From Opitutus sp. GAS368 (GTDB lineage Bacteria; Verrucomicrobiota; Verrucomicrobiia; Opitutales; Opitutaceae), in NCBI GenBank assembly GCA_945903465.1, contig CAMDOF010000030.1:1-56779 (forward strand): a stretch of DNA of 56,779 bases, read 5' to 3'. Of the stretch, positions 45,507 through 56,779 are shown piece after piece. Position 1 is the first letter of the stretch. Each line of letters opens with the position of its first letter. The position numbers and the translations under genes were made by a program. The notes under the pieces are model-generated. The model was not told where the DNA came from, searched no databases, and saw only the letters and a list, made by a program, of their open reading frames with translations.

Positions 45507-46220
45507 TTACAATCGGCGAATGCGAATGAGCCGGAACCACACGGGATCACCATGATCCTGCAGGAGGATCCGGCCGCTCGTGACACGGGCAAATTGGGGA
45601 AACGGAGCGAACTTGCTGGCCGCGACCCGCTGCTGCCAATCCGCGCTCCCGATGGTCGCATCAATCACGGCGAGCCCGTTGAGCCACGATTGCACGCGAC
45701 CACCCTGGACCTTCAAACGCAGGGCATTCCACTCACCGGCCGGTTTAGCCGCGGGGACCGCGGGCGCATAAAGCGAGTAGAGCGCCCCTGCGGCCGTCAG
45801 ATCTTTTTTCCCATCCCGGTGCTTGGCATCGTCCAGCACTTGAATTTCCGGACCGGAGTGCCACGGGCGCCGGCCCGCTTCATCCACGCCAAACATCACC
45901 CCACTATTTCCTCCGGAGGAAATTTTCCACTCCAGCTCGAGTTCAAAATCCGCGAACGTCTCGCGGGTCGCCAGATCGCCGGCCCCTTTTCTCCATGCCA
46001 ACACGCCGGCCTCGGCCACCCACTTCACCGCGGCGTCCGCGGGTTGACCATAGGTTTTCCAGGCCGAAAGATCGCTGTCCGCAAAAAGCGTTTTCCATTC
46101 CGCGGCCCGCACCCGGCTGCTAGCCATCAGCCCCAACCAAAAAATAACGCCCAGCAACACGCGTCGAAATACAACCGAGGTAACGTGGTTCGCAAATAAC
46201 TTAGACTGCCGATATTTCAT
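45507..46220 (-). CDS. DUF1080 protein (3-keto-disaccharide hydrolase-type), secreted
   Basis: A 237-residue protein with an N-terminal signal peptide (VFRRVLLGVIFWLGLMASSRVRAAE) and a DUF1080 concanavalin-like domain. Motifs: WKTLFADSDLSAWKTYG, ELELEWKISSGGNSGVMFGV and GPEIQVLDDAKHRDGKKD, which is the family metal/ligand-site region. It is the second DUF1080 protein in the window and is more typical at this motif than the one at 26094. It starts three bases after the stop of the heme dehydrogenase gene, so the two are co-transcribed. A role in cleaving oxidised (3-keto) glycosides is inferred from characterised relatives. Confidence 0.88.
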   Translation of the reverse strand: MKYRQSKLFANHVTSVVFRRVLLGVIFWLGLMASSRVRAAEWKTLFADSDLSAWKTYGQPADAAVKWVAEAGVLAWRKGAGDLATRETFADFELELEWKISSGGNSGVMFGVDEAGRRPWHSGPEIQVLDDAKHRDGKKDLTAAGALYSLYAPAVPAAKPAGEWNALRLKVQGGRVQSWLNGLAVIDATIGSADWQQRVAASKFAPFPQFARVTSGRILLQDHGDPVWFRLIRIRRL

Positions 46221-46223
46221 TTT

Positions 46224-49220
46224 TTATTTTTTGTTTTTTATGACTAAGGGCTGCGTTGTCCGCAAGTAAGTGAAGAGATCACGCAAGGAATCCTCGGCCA
46301 ATCCTGCGAGCAAGCCCTCGGGCATCACGGACCGGCCGACCCCCTGCAAGGAGGCCAACTGGGCTCGCGGCACAACCGTGTTTACGCCCGTCATATCTCT
46401 CAGCGCAACTCGCTCCGCATCCTGCGAGACCAAGAATCCCGAGTAAACCGCGCCGAGCTTAGTCTCCGCCATGAACAGCTCGTAGCCCTCGCGGATTTCC
46501 GCGCTCGGATTGACCACGCTGCGCACGATCACCGCGAGATCATCGCGCTTAAACGAAGTCAGGTCGGGGCCGATCTCCCCACCTTTGCCATGGAGGCGAT
46601 GGCAGGCCGCGCACGTTGCCTCATAAATAATTCGCCCGCGGTAAGGATCGCCTGACCCGCCCATCAGCACGCTCAGAATCCGCGCAATCTCGTCCTGCAA
46701 GTGCGCCGGCGCCGGTACCACTTCCTGACCGAACAGGCGATCCACCCGAGAACGGAAGACGCCTTTCGCCAGGAGACGCAGTTTTTTGGGTGTTTCCACA
46801 CTCACCTCGGCGAACTTAATCACACCCGCCTCTACGCCATTGAGAAAAAGGCTCGCACTGCTTGCCCTCGTCACCAGCACCGCCTGCGCCATTTCCTTTT
46901 CACTAAACGATAACCGCGGGTAGACGCCGACGATTTCACGACTCAGCGCCTCATCCGCGTACGCCATCGCCGCCGCCAGCGCTCCCCGTCGAATTTTCTC
47001 GTTGGACGCATGGAGTAGCTGGCCGAGGAAGGCGGCGGCGCCCGCCACCGGCACCTCGCCGAGTACCGCGAGTAAACGCAATCGCTCGACGAGCGGCACC
47101 TGCTCGTCGCTGAGGGCGCGCAAGGCCTCCGCGATCGCCGCGGGGTCTCGCTGGCGAAGCCGGAGCGAGCGGGAAGCTCCGCCCGCGTTCACCATCGCCG
47201 TGACAAGTTCCGACGGGAGCGGCGGTAACACCCGGCCCGCAAAGGCTTGTTCAAAACCTTCCATCAAGGGAAGACGGCTGGCCGCATCCGGAGCGCGCTT
47301 CAAAAGTTCCGCGCAGGCCAACAAATCATCAGCGCTGCCCGCTGCCGCCAAGCGCCTCATCAAACGCGCCGCCAGATGTTGTCGCACCAGCGGTCGGGCC
47401 CAATCATCGCGTTGGAGAAGTGCGACCACCGCGGCACGATCACTCGTGCATTTGCTCTCCATCGCCCACCACAACTCTAAGGGCAAATAAGGATCGGCCG
47501 CATCGGCATCGTGTCGCAGCAGCCGCCCCACCAGAGGTAAACCGACGGCGGCAGAAAATCGCTTCGCCGAGGCCGCCAACTGGCTCCGCACTTCAACATG
47601 GGGCTCACGCTCGGCCATCGCCACCAGGGCCGCCGCCGTCGCCGTGCTGATCGTCCCTTCGTCGCCGAGTAGACGCACGCTCCAGAGACGCACGAACGGA
47701 TCCGCGTGCTCCAAGAGTTCACCCGCGGTCAATTCATCAAATCCACCCGAAAGATTGAGAGCCCAGAGGGCCTCGAGCGCAAATTGACCGCTGGCTTCCC
47801 GCAGCGCCGAGCGCAGGGCCGGCACCACCTGCGCATCCCGGCGATCACCAAGCAAGCGGCGGGCTTCGTCTCGCCACCAACGATTTTCATGGCGCAACAA
47901 TTCAATTAATTCAGGTGACGTTTTCCGCGTGAGATCAAAAGGGGCTCCGCCCGGCTTTACCCCCGCCGCGCGCACCCGATAAATTCGCCCGTCATCAACC
48001 GCGACACGGCTGATCGTGCTCTCCTTGTGGGTGAGTTGCCGGTCCCGCCAGTCCGCCACGTAGATCGCGCCATCCGGCCCGTGCTTCAAATCCACCGGGC
48101 GAAAGGCGACGTCGTCCGTGCTGATCAGGGGCGCCAGATCGCGCGTCTGGAAAGTCGCGCCTTGTGGAGATATTTCCGAAAGCGTGACCGTGTGGTTATA
48201 GGCATCAGCGCCGATCACTTTCCCACGGTAGGACTCCGGGAGGCTATGACCTTGGTAAATCAAAAAGCCGTGCGTGAAGCGCTTGATGGGGGCATGAGCC
48301 ATCGCTGGAAAATAGCCAAACGCATACGGATTTGAGAGCTCCCCGTGCTTTTCAAAACCCTTCAACAGGTAGCCACCTTGCGGGTAATAAAATCCCCGCG
48401 TGTTGCCCCCGTTATGTCCGGAAAAAAGCCGGCCCTTCGCGTCGATTTCTACATAAAATGTATTGCCCCCGCCTTCCGCAAAAACCTCGAACCGCCGCGA
48501 CTCCGGATGGTAGCGCCAGATACACTGCCCAATAATGTGGGCGATCGGCGCACCATCCAACCCCGGGCGTTTAATGGCCGCTGTCACCGTCGATCCTTGG
48601 GCCCCATAGAGCCAGCCATCGGGACCCCAGCGCAGTGAATTCGCCATCGAATGCGTATCCTCAAACCCGAACCCCTCCAAGTGCACCACCGGCGGACCAT
48701 CCGGAATGTCATCGTTATTCGCGTCTGCGTAAAAGACCAGGTGCGGCGGCGTCAGCACCCAGACCCCTCCTCGACCGCGTGCCACCGAGGTCGCGATATT
48801 GAGCCCATCGACAAACGTCGTCGCTTTTGCGAAGGACCCATCGCCGCGCACATCCTCGTGAATCGTGATCCGATCGCGCCCTCGAAACGCCGCCTTGTCC
48901 GCCGTATCGTAGGGCGGTGGCGGTTTCACGCGGTCGTAGACCACGCGCCAGAACTCATCATGCGCTACCGCCGTGAGGCCCGCTGGATGAGGATATTGAA
49001 GATATTGCACCACCCACATCCGGCCGCGTTCGTCGAAATTGAGGAAGACGGGTTGCGCCACCACAGGCTCCCGCAAAACGAGATCAAGCGCGAGATCGGC
49101 GGGCAACCTCAACGCCCCCGCAGACCCGGCCAGCGGCGCTGTCGCCGCGCACACTTGATTTATGGTCGCGACATACAAAAGGGGTAATAGCAACGCCCGG
49201 GGCCAGACGGCGAAATTCAT
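46224..49220 (-). CDS. PVC-type membrane-bound dehydrogenase with HEAT-like repeats and heme-binding domain
   Basis: A 998-residue secreted protein with a signal peptide (MNFAVWPRALLLPLLYVATINQVCAA). The N-terminal propeller domain shows LPADLALDLVLREPVVAQPVFLNFDERGRMWVVQYLQYP and the family WGPDGWLYGAQGSTV, with VDLKHGPDGAIYVADWRD near its end. A long HEAT-like helical region follows, then a cytochrome domain with CAACH, GEIGPDLTSF and VNPSAEIREGYE. Domain order is the same as in the protein at 18420-21341 but sequence differs clearly. Coupled to a DUF1080 gene, which supports oxidation of a glycoside followed by hydrolysis; this is inference. Confidence 0.88.
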   Translation of the reverse strand: MNFAVWPRALLLPLLYVATINQVCAATAPLAGSAGALRLPADLALDLVLREPVVAQPVFLNFDERGRMWVVQYLQYPHPAGLTAVAHDEFWRVVYDRVKPPPPYDTADKAAFRGRDRITIHEDVRGDGSFAKATTFVDGLNIATSVARGRGGVWVLTPPHLVFYADANNDDIPDGPPVVHLEGFGFEDTHSMANSLRWGPDGWLYGAQGSTVTAAIKRPGLDGAPIAHIIGQCIWRYHPESRRFEVFAEGGGNTFYVEIDAKGRLFSGHNGGNTRGFYYPQGGYLLKGFEKHGELSNPYAFGYFPAMAHAPIKRFTHGFLIYQGHSLPESYRGKVIGADAYNHTVTLSEISPQGATFQTRDLAPLISTDDVAFRPVDLKHGPDGAIYVADWRDRQLTHKESTISRVAVDDGRIYRVRAAGVKPGGAPFDLTRKTSPELIELLRHENRWWRDEARRLLGDRRDAQVVPALRSALREASGQFALEALWALNLSGGFDELTAGELLEHADPFVRLWSVRLLGDEGTISTATAAALVAMAEREPHVEVRSQLAASAKRFSAAVGLPLVGRLLRHDADAADPYLPLELWWAMESKCTSDRAAVVALLQRDDWARPLVRQHLAARLMRRLAAAGSADDLLACAELLKRAPDAASRLPLMEGFEQAFAGRVLPPLPSELVTAMVNAGGASRSLRLRQRDPAAIAEALRALSDEQVPLVERLRLLAVLGEVPVAGAAAFLGQLLHASNEKIRRGALAAAMAYADEALSREIVGVYPRLSFSEKEMAQAVLVTRASSASLFLNGVEAGVIKFAEVSVETPKKLRLLAKGVFRSRVDRLFGQEVVPAPAHLQDEIARILSVLMGGSGDPYRGRIIYEATCAACHRLHGKGGEIGPDLTSFKRDDLAVIVRSVVNPSAEIREGYELFMAETKLGAVYSGFLVSQDAERVALRDMTGVNTVVPRAQLASLQGVGRSVMPEGLLAGLAEDSLRDLFTYLRTTQPLVIKNKK

Positions 49221-49378
49221 AGACCTTTATCGTGGTCCCCAAATCGACCGAGGCAAAGTCTTCCGACCTCTTCATGCCGTTTTTCTTGAACCCTCGTCGA
49301 GCCCTCCACCCCGCCCGTCGCCAGCCCGCCGCACCCTCCCCTCGGCGATGTCACCTCCACGCCAGCAACCCGCCACCC

Positions 49379-50560
49379 TTAAGCACTCAGACTCTTGATC
49401 AGCTCGACCATGGGCAGGAACATCGCGATCACGATAACGCCCACCCCGACCGCCATCAGCACGATCATCACCGGCTCGATGATCGAGGTTAGCGCCCCCA
49501 CCGCGTTATCCACCTCCTCGTCATAATTATCCGCGATCCGCACCAGCATGTCCGGCAAGGCCCCCGTCTCCTCGCCGACTTCGATCATACTCGTCACCAT
49601 CCCCGGAAACACCCGGGTCGATTCAAGCGGCTTCGCCACTGTATCGCCCTCTTTCACCCGATCGTGGACAATATTGATCGCGTTGGCGATGTGCACATTT
49701 CCACTGGTGTCACGCGTGATGATCAGGGCCTGCAAAATCGGCACGCCCGAGGCCAGCAGTGTCCCAAAAGTCCTTGTGAATCGGGCAACGGCCGCCCTTA
49801 AAAACAGGTCGCCGAGTACCGGAATATGCAGCAGCATCCAGTGGAGGACCTTGGTGCCGAAAACCGAGCGTTTAAACAGCCAAAAACAGAAGGATACCGC
49901 GGCGGCGCCGCCGAGCACCCCGATGATGTTCTGCCGCAGCGCGTCCGCCACCGCCACCACGACCGACGTCAACCACGGCAGGGGCTTGCCCTTCAGCATC
50001 GTGAAAAAAACTTCCTGAAACTTGGGGACGACCCACACCATCAGAATCCCCATGATCCCTCCAGCCACGCAGCTGATAATCGCCGGATAAACCATCGCCG
50101 CCACAATCTTGGCCTTAATCTTAACGGCCTTCTCGGTAAACACCGCCAAACGCTCGAGCACCGTGTCCAAGACTCCCCCCGCTTCACCCGCCTTCACCAT
50201 GTTGACGTACAGCCGGTCGAAGGACTTCGGACTGGTCGCCAGCCCATCCGAAAAATTCCCACCCGAGCGAATCGTCTCCGCGCACTCCTCAATAACGCTG
50301 CGAAAAGCGGGGCTTTTCTCCTGCCGCGCCAACACCTCCAAACTACGCATAATCGGCATGCCCGCTTTAACGAGCGTCGCGAGTTGCCGCGTAAACACCG
50401 CCTGACCCTTCGCATTAACGGGGCTACCAAAAGAAATTGGCCGACGCTTCTTGGGTGCGCCGGCCACCGGCATCGTCATCGTCGGGCCTCTGCCCGCACC
50501 CCTTCCCGGCGGCAGGCTCGACGCTACAGTTTGAGTTGGACGCACAGAAAGTTTAGCCAT
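49379..50560 (-). CDS. pilC: Type IV pilus/type II secretion inner-membrane platform protein (PilC/GspF)
   Basis: A 393-residue polytopic protein with two T2SSF domains. The first (FTRQLATLVKAGMPIMRSLEVLARQE) and second (FTRTFGTLLASGVPILQALIITRDTSGN) have the family pattern, and three hydrophobic segments are visible, including AMVYPAIISCVAGGIMGILMVWVVP and the C-terminal IIEPVMIVLMAVGVGVIVIAMFLPM. It forms the inner-membrane base on which the PilB and PilT ATPases act. The gap to the upstream ATPase gene is 25 bases. It ends the rho operon; no pilin or assembly gene lies next to it. Confidence 0.92.
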   Translation of the reverse strand: MAKLSVRPTQTVASSLPPGRGAGRGPTMTMPVAGAPKKRRPISFGSPVNAKGQAVFTRQLATLVKAGMPIMRSLEVLARQEKSPAFRSVIEECAETIRSGGNFSDGLATSPKSFDRLYVNMVKAGEAGGVLDTVLERLAVFTEKAVKIKAKIVAAMVYPAIISCVAGGIMGILMVWVVPKFQEVFFTMLKGKPLPWLTSVVVAVADALRQNIIGVLGGAAAVSFCFWLFKRSVFGTKVLHWMLLHIPVLGDLFLRAAVARFTRTFGTLLASGVPILQALIITRDTSGNVHIANAINIVHDRVKEGDTVAKPLESTRVFPGMVTSMIEVGEETGALPDMLVRIADNYDEEVDNAVGALTSIIEPVMIVLMAVGVGVIVIAMFLPMVELIKSLSA

Positions 50561-50585
50561 GGTAAAAAAGACGCGCGGATTTTTC

Positions 50586-52283
50586 TCAGGTGTACTTAAT
50601 CACTTCTTCAATGGAGGTGTTGCCATCAAAAATCGCACGCATGCCGTCGTCTCGCACCGTGCGCATACCTTGCTCAATGGCCTTCTGCTTGATCACCAAC
50701 GTGGGCGCTTTTTGCGTCACCAAATCCCGCAACGCTTCGCTCATACGCAACCATTCATAGATCCCCATCCGCCCGCGGTAGCCTGATTGAGAACACGTCG
50801 GACATCCCTTGCCGTAAAAAAACTGCCGAGATCCAATCTGATCCCTAGGAATACCCAGCTGCGCGATCAAATCATCCGCCGGGATATAGGAAGTCTTGCA
50901 CTGGACACAGACCCGCCGCACCAACCGTTGCGCCAAAACCGCCTCCAAACTTGAGGCGATCAAAAACGGCTCCACGCCCATATCCACTAATCGAGTCACC
51001 GCTCCCGACGCATCATTCGTATGCAGGGTCGATAGCACCAAATGCCCCGTCAGAGACGCTTGAATCGCAATCTGGGCCGTCTCCAAATCGCGGATTTCTC
51101 CCAGCATGATGACGTCAGGGTCTTGCCGCAAAAATGACCGCAAGGCCGCCGCGAAGGTCAGCCCCACCAGCGGATTCACCGGCACCTGCATGATGCCTTC
51201 AATCTCGTACTCCACGGGATCTTCCGCCGTCAGTAACTTCAGATCGATCGTGTTAATAATTCGCAAGCCGCTGTAGAGCGTCGTCGTCTTGCCCGAACCC
51301 GTCGGCCCCGTCACAATAAAAATACCATTGGGCCGCCGAACCACTTCCTGAATACCATCCAACACATCCTGCGGCATACCGAGCTGGGAGATATCGAGTC
51401 GCACCGCCGATTGATCGAGGACTCGCAACACGACGCTCTCCCCAAATTGGGTCGGCAGGGTTGAGACCCGCAAATCGACCGAACGGCCTCCGATATTAAT
51501 TTTAATACGTCCATCCTGCGGCACGCGGCGCTCCGCGATGTTCAGGCTGGCGAGAACCTTGATCCGAGAAAGAATCGGCAGCGCGAGGGCCTTGGGTGGC
51601 GGGGCCATCTCGTAGAGCGACCCATCGATCCGGTAACGAATCTTAAACTCATGCTCAAACGGTTCAAAGTGAATATCACTGGCCTTGTCGCGGATCGCTT
51701 GGCCGATCACGAGATTCACAAACTTGATGATCGGCGTCTGATCAGCCATCGACTCAATGTCGCGCTCCGAGAGTTCACCACCCGCCGGCGGCGCCGCAAC
51801 CTTGCCCGTGCTGATTTCCTGTAAAAGATCGTCGATACTCTCCTCGTCTTCACCGTAGTGCTGTTTGATCTGCACTTCGATTTTATCCGGATCGGCAAAA
51901 TACAACCGCACCTTCCGGTCGAGCGCGAACGTGAGATCATCCACCGCACTCGTGTTGAAGGGATCCGCCACCAGCAGGTCGATGTTCTGCGCATCCGCCT
52001 GCAACGGCATGACGCCGTAGTCACGGGCGAGTTTACCCGTCAACGCCGCGATCGCTTCTCCCGGGAATTGCACCGGAAACTCGGCCACATAGTCGTAACC
52101 CAAATGTGCCGCGATCCGCCGCAAAAAATCATCTTTCTCCACCATTCCCAGATCGATCACCACATCCGCCAACGGCTTGCCCGTGGCTTTGTGCTCCTCA
52201 TTCAGCTCTTCCAGCTGCGCCAGCGGTAAAAGGCGCTGCTCCTTTAAAAATTCGTAAATGGCCGGACTATGACTGAGGAACAT
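50586..52283 (-). CDS. GspE/PilB-type assembly ATPase (copy nearest PilC)
   Basis: A 565-residue AAA-type ATPase powering pilus or pseudopilus extension. The N-terminal MshEN/T2SSE_N domain covers the first 150 or so residues. The ATPase core has Walker A GPTGSGKTTTLY (K332), the Asp box LLTAEDPVEYEIEGI, Walker B DPDVIMLGEIRDLETAQ and the His box LTGHLVLSTLHTNDASGA. A Zn-binding motif follows with CVQC and CPTC. It is a paralogue of the ATPase at 53451-55220; one may extend pili and the other serve another machine. Confidence 0.92.
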   Translation of the reverse strand: MFLSHSPAIYEFLKEQRLLPLAQLEELNEEHKATGKPLADVVIDLGMVEKDDFLRRIAAHLGYDYVAEFPVQFPGEAIAALTGKLARDYGVMPLQADAQNIDLLVADPFNTSAVDDLTFALDRKVRLYFADPDKIEVQIKQHYGEDEESIDDLLQEISTGKVAAPPAGGELSERDIESMADQTPIIKFVNLVIGQAIRDKASDIHFEPFEHEFKIRYRIDGSLYEMAPPPKALALPILSRIKVLASLNIAERRVPQDGRIKINIGGRSVDLRVSTLPTQFGESVVLRVLDQSAVRLDISQLGMPQDVLDGIQEVVRRPNGIFIVTGPTGSGKTTTLYSGLRIINTIDLKLLTAEDPVEYEIEGIMQVPVNPLVGLTFAAALRSFLRQDPDVIMLGEIRDLETAQIAIQASLTGHLVLSTLHTNDASGAVTRLVDMGVEPFLIASSLEAVLAQRLVRRVCVQCKTSYIPADDLIAQLGIPRDQIGSRQFFYGKGCPTCSQSGYRGRMGIYEWLRMSEALRDLVTQKAPTLVIKQKAIEQGMRTVRDDGMRAIFDGNTSIEEVIKYT

Positions 52284-52340
52284 GGATGAAATTGGGGGAT
52301 TTTAAACGGGGCAGGGGCTCCTAAAAAACGAGGTCACCGC

Positions 52341-53423
52341 TCAGATTTCTCGTAGTTTCAGCCCAGACTTTAAAAATTTATCACGCATCGCATTCGTGTC
52401 CTGCGCCTTCTCCAACGCCTCGTCCGGCAAGATCAATTCGCGATTCACCAAGCTCATCAAATGGGTATCCAACGTGATCATCCCCAAGTTTGCCCCCGTC
52501 TGAATATCCGACGAAATCCGAAACGTTTTGTTTTCACGAATCAAGGAACCGATCGACGTGGTGTTAACCATGATCTCATACGCCGCAATCCGCCCTCCCC
52601 CAATTTTCTTGCACAGCACCTGCGAAATAACCGCAACCAGCGACGAGGCCAGCTGCGTCCGAATCATGTCCTTCATGTTCGCTGGAAAAGCATCCACAAT
52701 GCGATCCACCGTCTTCGCCGCACTGTTCGTGTGCAGCGTACCCAAGACCAAATGCCCCGTCTCGGCGGCACTGATCGCTGCTTCTATCGTTTCAAGATCT
52801 CTCATTTCACCTACGAGAATCACATCCGGGTCTTGCCGTAGCGCGCGCCGAATCGCCTCAGAAAAACTCGGCACGTCCGAGTGCACTTCCCGCTGCGTCA
52901 CCATGCACCGCTTGTGCTGGTGATAATACTCAATCGGATCTTCAATCGTAATAATATGCCCATCGCGCGCCTCGTTGATGTAATTCACCATCGACGCCAG
53001 CGTGCTCGACTTGCCCGAGCCCGTCGGCCCCGTCACCAAAATCAACCCGCGCGGTCGGTATAACAACTCCCTGACTTTATCGGGCAAGCCGATCTCCCGC
53101 AAACCAAACAGCTTATTTGGAATCTGCCGCAGCACCATACCGTAGTTGCCTTTCGACTTCAAAACCGAAACGCGAAACCGCGCTTTTTCACCAAACGCAA
53201 AACCAAAGTCAGCCCCACCGTTGAGCTTCACTGCCGTAATTTGCATATCCGGAGTGATCGCTTGCATCAACTTCTCCGTGTCCCATGGGGTCAGCGTCTC
53301 CCCGTCAATCGGCGTCATACTTCCACTCATGCGTAGCGTGGGGGGCTGCCCCACCTGCAAGTGGAGATCCGAAGCTCCCTGATCTACCATCAGCTCGAGC
53401 AGTTCATTCATTTCATAGCTCAT
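52341..53423 (-). CDS. pilT: Type IV pilus retraction ATPase PilT
   Basis: A 360-residue ATPase that retracts type IV pili and drives twitching motility. The N-terminus [30 protein letters not shown] is the typical PAS-like start. Walker A is [12 protein letters not shown] (K138), then [33 protein letters not shown] and [23 protein letters not shown]. The family AIRNLIREGK-like segment is seen as [14 protein letters not shown]. There is no zinc motif, as expected for PilT. It lies between the two extension-type ATPase genes with gaps of 27 and 57 bases. Confidence 0.95.
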   Translation of the reverse strand: MSYEMNELLELMVDQGASDLHLQVGQPPTLRMSGSMTPIDGETLTPWDTEKLMQAITPDMQITAVKLNGGADFGFAFGEKARFRVSVLKSKGNYGMVLRQIPNKLFGLREIGLPDKVRELLYRPRGLILVTGPTGSGKSSTLASMVNYINEARDGHIITIEDPIEYYHQHKRCMVTQREVHSDVPSFSEAIRRALRQDPDVILVGEMRDLETIEAAISAAETGHLVLGTLHTNSAAKTVDRIVDAFPANMKDMIRTQLASSLVAVISQVLCKKIGGGRIAAYEIMVNTTSIGSLIRENKTFRISSDIQTGANLGMITLDTHLMSLVNRELILPDEALEKAQDTNAMRDKFLKSGLKLREI

Positions 53424-53450
53424 AAGGTGCGCCGGATTATCCCTTGCGAC

Positions 53451-55216
53451 TCAGCTCGAATCACCGACCGTAATCGATACCACCTCTTCAATCGTGGTTG
53501 AACCCGAGGTTACTTTACGGGCGCCATCTTCACGCATCGTCCGCATCCCCAAAGCCCGACCGCGCTCACGCAAGCGCGTTGTCCCCGCGTTCTCGTAAAT
53601 CATTTTTTGAATCTCCTCATTCACCACAAAGATCTCAAAAATCCCCATCCGCCCCCGATAACCCGTCGAGTTACAATCCGCGCAGCCTTCGCCTTTGGCA
53701 AAGTGCGCATTTGCCGCTTGCGCCGGATTAATATTGAGCGACCGCAGCTCTTTCGAGTCCGGCGTGTAGGGCTTCTTACAATGCCGGCAAATCTTCCGCA
53801 CCAGCCGCTGCGCCATAATCGCCCGCACCGAGGTCGAGACCAGAAACGGTTTCACCCCAATGTCGATCAAACGGGTCACCGCCCCCGGCGCATCATTCGT
53901 GTGCAGCGTCGAAAACACCATGTGCCCCGTCAGCGACGCGTTGATCGCGATTTCCGCCGTCTCCAAATCACGAATTTCACCGACCATCACAATATTTGGC
54001 GCTTGCCGCAACATCGCCCGCAGCGCCCGCGCAAACGTCATCCCCACATCATGGCGCACCGGGACTTGGTTGATGCCGTTCAACTGATACTCCACCGGAT
54101 CTTCGACGGTGATGATCTTCCGGTCCGGCTTGTTGATAAAATGCAAGCAACCATAGAGCGTCGTCGTCTTCCCCGAACCCGTTGGTCCCGTCACTAGGAG
54201 AATCCCATCAGGCAACGCAATCAGCCGTTCAAAGGTCGCCGCATCATCACTCAAAAAACCCAGCTCCGGCAGCCCGAGCGTCAATCCTTCCTTGTCCAAA
54301 ATACGCATCACGATGCTTTCACCATGCGCCGTGGGCAACGATGACACCCGCAAGTCGAGCTGCTTGCCACCCACCCCAATCTGAATGCGCCCGTCCTGCG
54401 GAATCCGTTTCTCCGCGATACTGATGTTCGCCATGATTTTCAGGCGTGATAATATCGCCATCTGCAGGCGCTTCGGCGGATTTTCCACTTCAATAAGCAC
54501 GCCATCAATCCGGTACCTGACCCGAAAACGTTTCTCCAGCGGCTCAATATGAATGTCCGACGCACGGCGTTGAATCGCCTCAAGAATGATCTGGTGAACG
54601 AGTTTAATAATCGGCGCATCGGCATCCGTCGCCGTGGTCTCTGCGCCCGCTCCACCCGGTTCATTTAGGACCGCCGCCGGATCGGCTGAACCACCGGTCG
54701 CTGAAAGATCGCTAAGCAGGTCATCAATCGAATGGGCATCCTTTCCGTAGAACCGATCGATCGCCGCCAAAATATCCTCCCTCGTCGCCACCACCGTCTC
54801 CAGTGGCATTTTGACGATATATCCCAGTGCATCAATGCCGTCGGTGTCCAACGGATCAGCGACCGCGATGCGCAGTTTGTTCCCCACCCGCCCCAGCGGA
54901 ACGAGCAGATGCCGCACCGCCAACGCTCGCGGCACCAACTCCAAGGTCTCCGCCGTGATGCGCGCATTCACCAGGTCGGGCGCCAGCTGGAGCCCAAACT
55001 CTTCCGCGAGCATTGCCGCCACGCGCCGCGCGGGCAGAATACCCTCTTGATCCAGCAACTGCAACAGGCGCAGAGGCGGCGAATCCGCCCCACTCCGGCT
55101 CAACGCCAACGCCTGAGCGGCCGCGATCTGTGACGACTGCAAAAGACCACGATCTTGCGCAAGTTGAATGACAAAATCATCCGCGGCCGCGGAGGTGATG
55201 GGGGGTAGGGTGGAAG

Positions 55217-55220
<4 letters not shown>
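53451..55220 (-). CDS. GspE/PilB-type assembly ATPase (copy next to rho)
   Basis: A 589-residue assembly ATPase. The N-terminal MshEN domain (FVIQLAQDRGLLQSSQIAAAQAL onward) is followed by a linker rich in acidic and small residues. Walker A is GPTGSGKTTTLYGCL (K351), then TVEDPVEYQLNGINQV, PNIVMVGEIRDLETAE and GHMVFSTLHTNDAPGAVTR, with a zinc motif CRHC and CADC. The GTG start overlaps the rho stop as GTGA (55217-55220), so translation is coupled to rho. It differs from the downstream copy mainly in the N-terminal half. Confidence 0.92.

Positions 55221-56779
<1,559 letters not shown>

Overview
The window looks like a chromosomal segment of a GC-rich Verrucomicrobiota bacterium, most likely of the Opitutales/Opitutaceae type. 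Reasons: very large TonB-dependent receptors of the kind common in Opitutaceae; PVC-type heme-binding membrane dehydrogenases with HEAT repeats; paired DUF1549/DUF1553 cytochrome and DUF1501 proteins; an ECF sigma factor with a FecR-like partner; DUF1080 proteins; and a Rho with a long Gly-rich N-terminal extension. Few starts have a clear Shine-Dalgarno sequence. Taxonomy is inferred from gene content only. No rRNA, tRNA or CRISPR array was seen.

Layout. 1-823: decayed minus-strand coding DNA carrying a 34-bp direct repeat. 0.9-7.6 kb: a secreted prolyl oligopeptidase (+) convergent with a two-gene RND efflux operon (-). 7.8-14.2 kb: housekeeping plus-strand genes serA, plsY, hom, lysC, thrC (serine, phospholipid, threonine). 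14.2-15.1 kb: a mobile-DNA graveyard, a degenerate IS256-type transposase interrupted by a roughly 210-bp element whose ends carry 24-bp repeats like those of IS21. 15.2-18.0 kb: a minus-strand DeoR regulator, class I aldolase and Gfo/Idh/MocA oxidoreductase operon. 18.4-25.7 kb: a plus-strand sugar/amino-sugar cluster (heme dehydrogenase, Gfo/Idh/MocA, PIG-L deacetylase, NagB-like isomerase, MFS nucleoside/sugar symporter).

26.1-32.4 kb (all minus): a DUF1080 protein, an IS66 remnant, a truncated small ORF, a beta-propeller glycosidase-like protein and a TonB-dependent receptor. 33.0-34.0 kb: an SGNH/GDSL lipoprotein (+). 34.4-44.5 kb: one collinear minus-strand set in the order receptor, ECF sigma factor, FecR/DNRLRE-like protein, DUF1549/DUF1553 cytochrome protein, DUF1501 protein, with tight spacing. 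44.5-45.5 kb: non-coding DNA with a roughly 140-bp inverted-repeat-bounded element. 45.5-49.2 kb: a second heme dehydrogenase plus DUF1080 pair. 49.4-56.8 kb: a tightly packed minus-strand operon of rho (5' end outside the window), a PilB/GspE ATPase, PilT, a second PilB/GspE ATPase and a PilC/GspF membrane protein.

Taken together, much of the accessory part fits capture and periplasmic oxidation of polysaccharides or glycosides: outer-membrane receptors, secreted glycosidase-like and esterase-like enzymes, heme dehydrogenases, Gfo/Idh/MocA oxidoreductases and DUF1080 proteins. These are components that occur together in 3-keto-sugar catabolism. That link is inference. The most unusual items are the nested IS256/mini-IS21 structure, the IS66-truncated end of the receptor operon with a 27-bp copy of receptor sequence, the 45.3-kb inverted-repeat element, and the low-complexity Rho extension.
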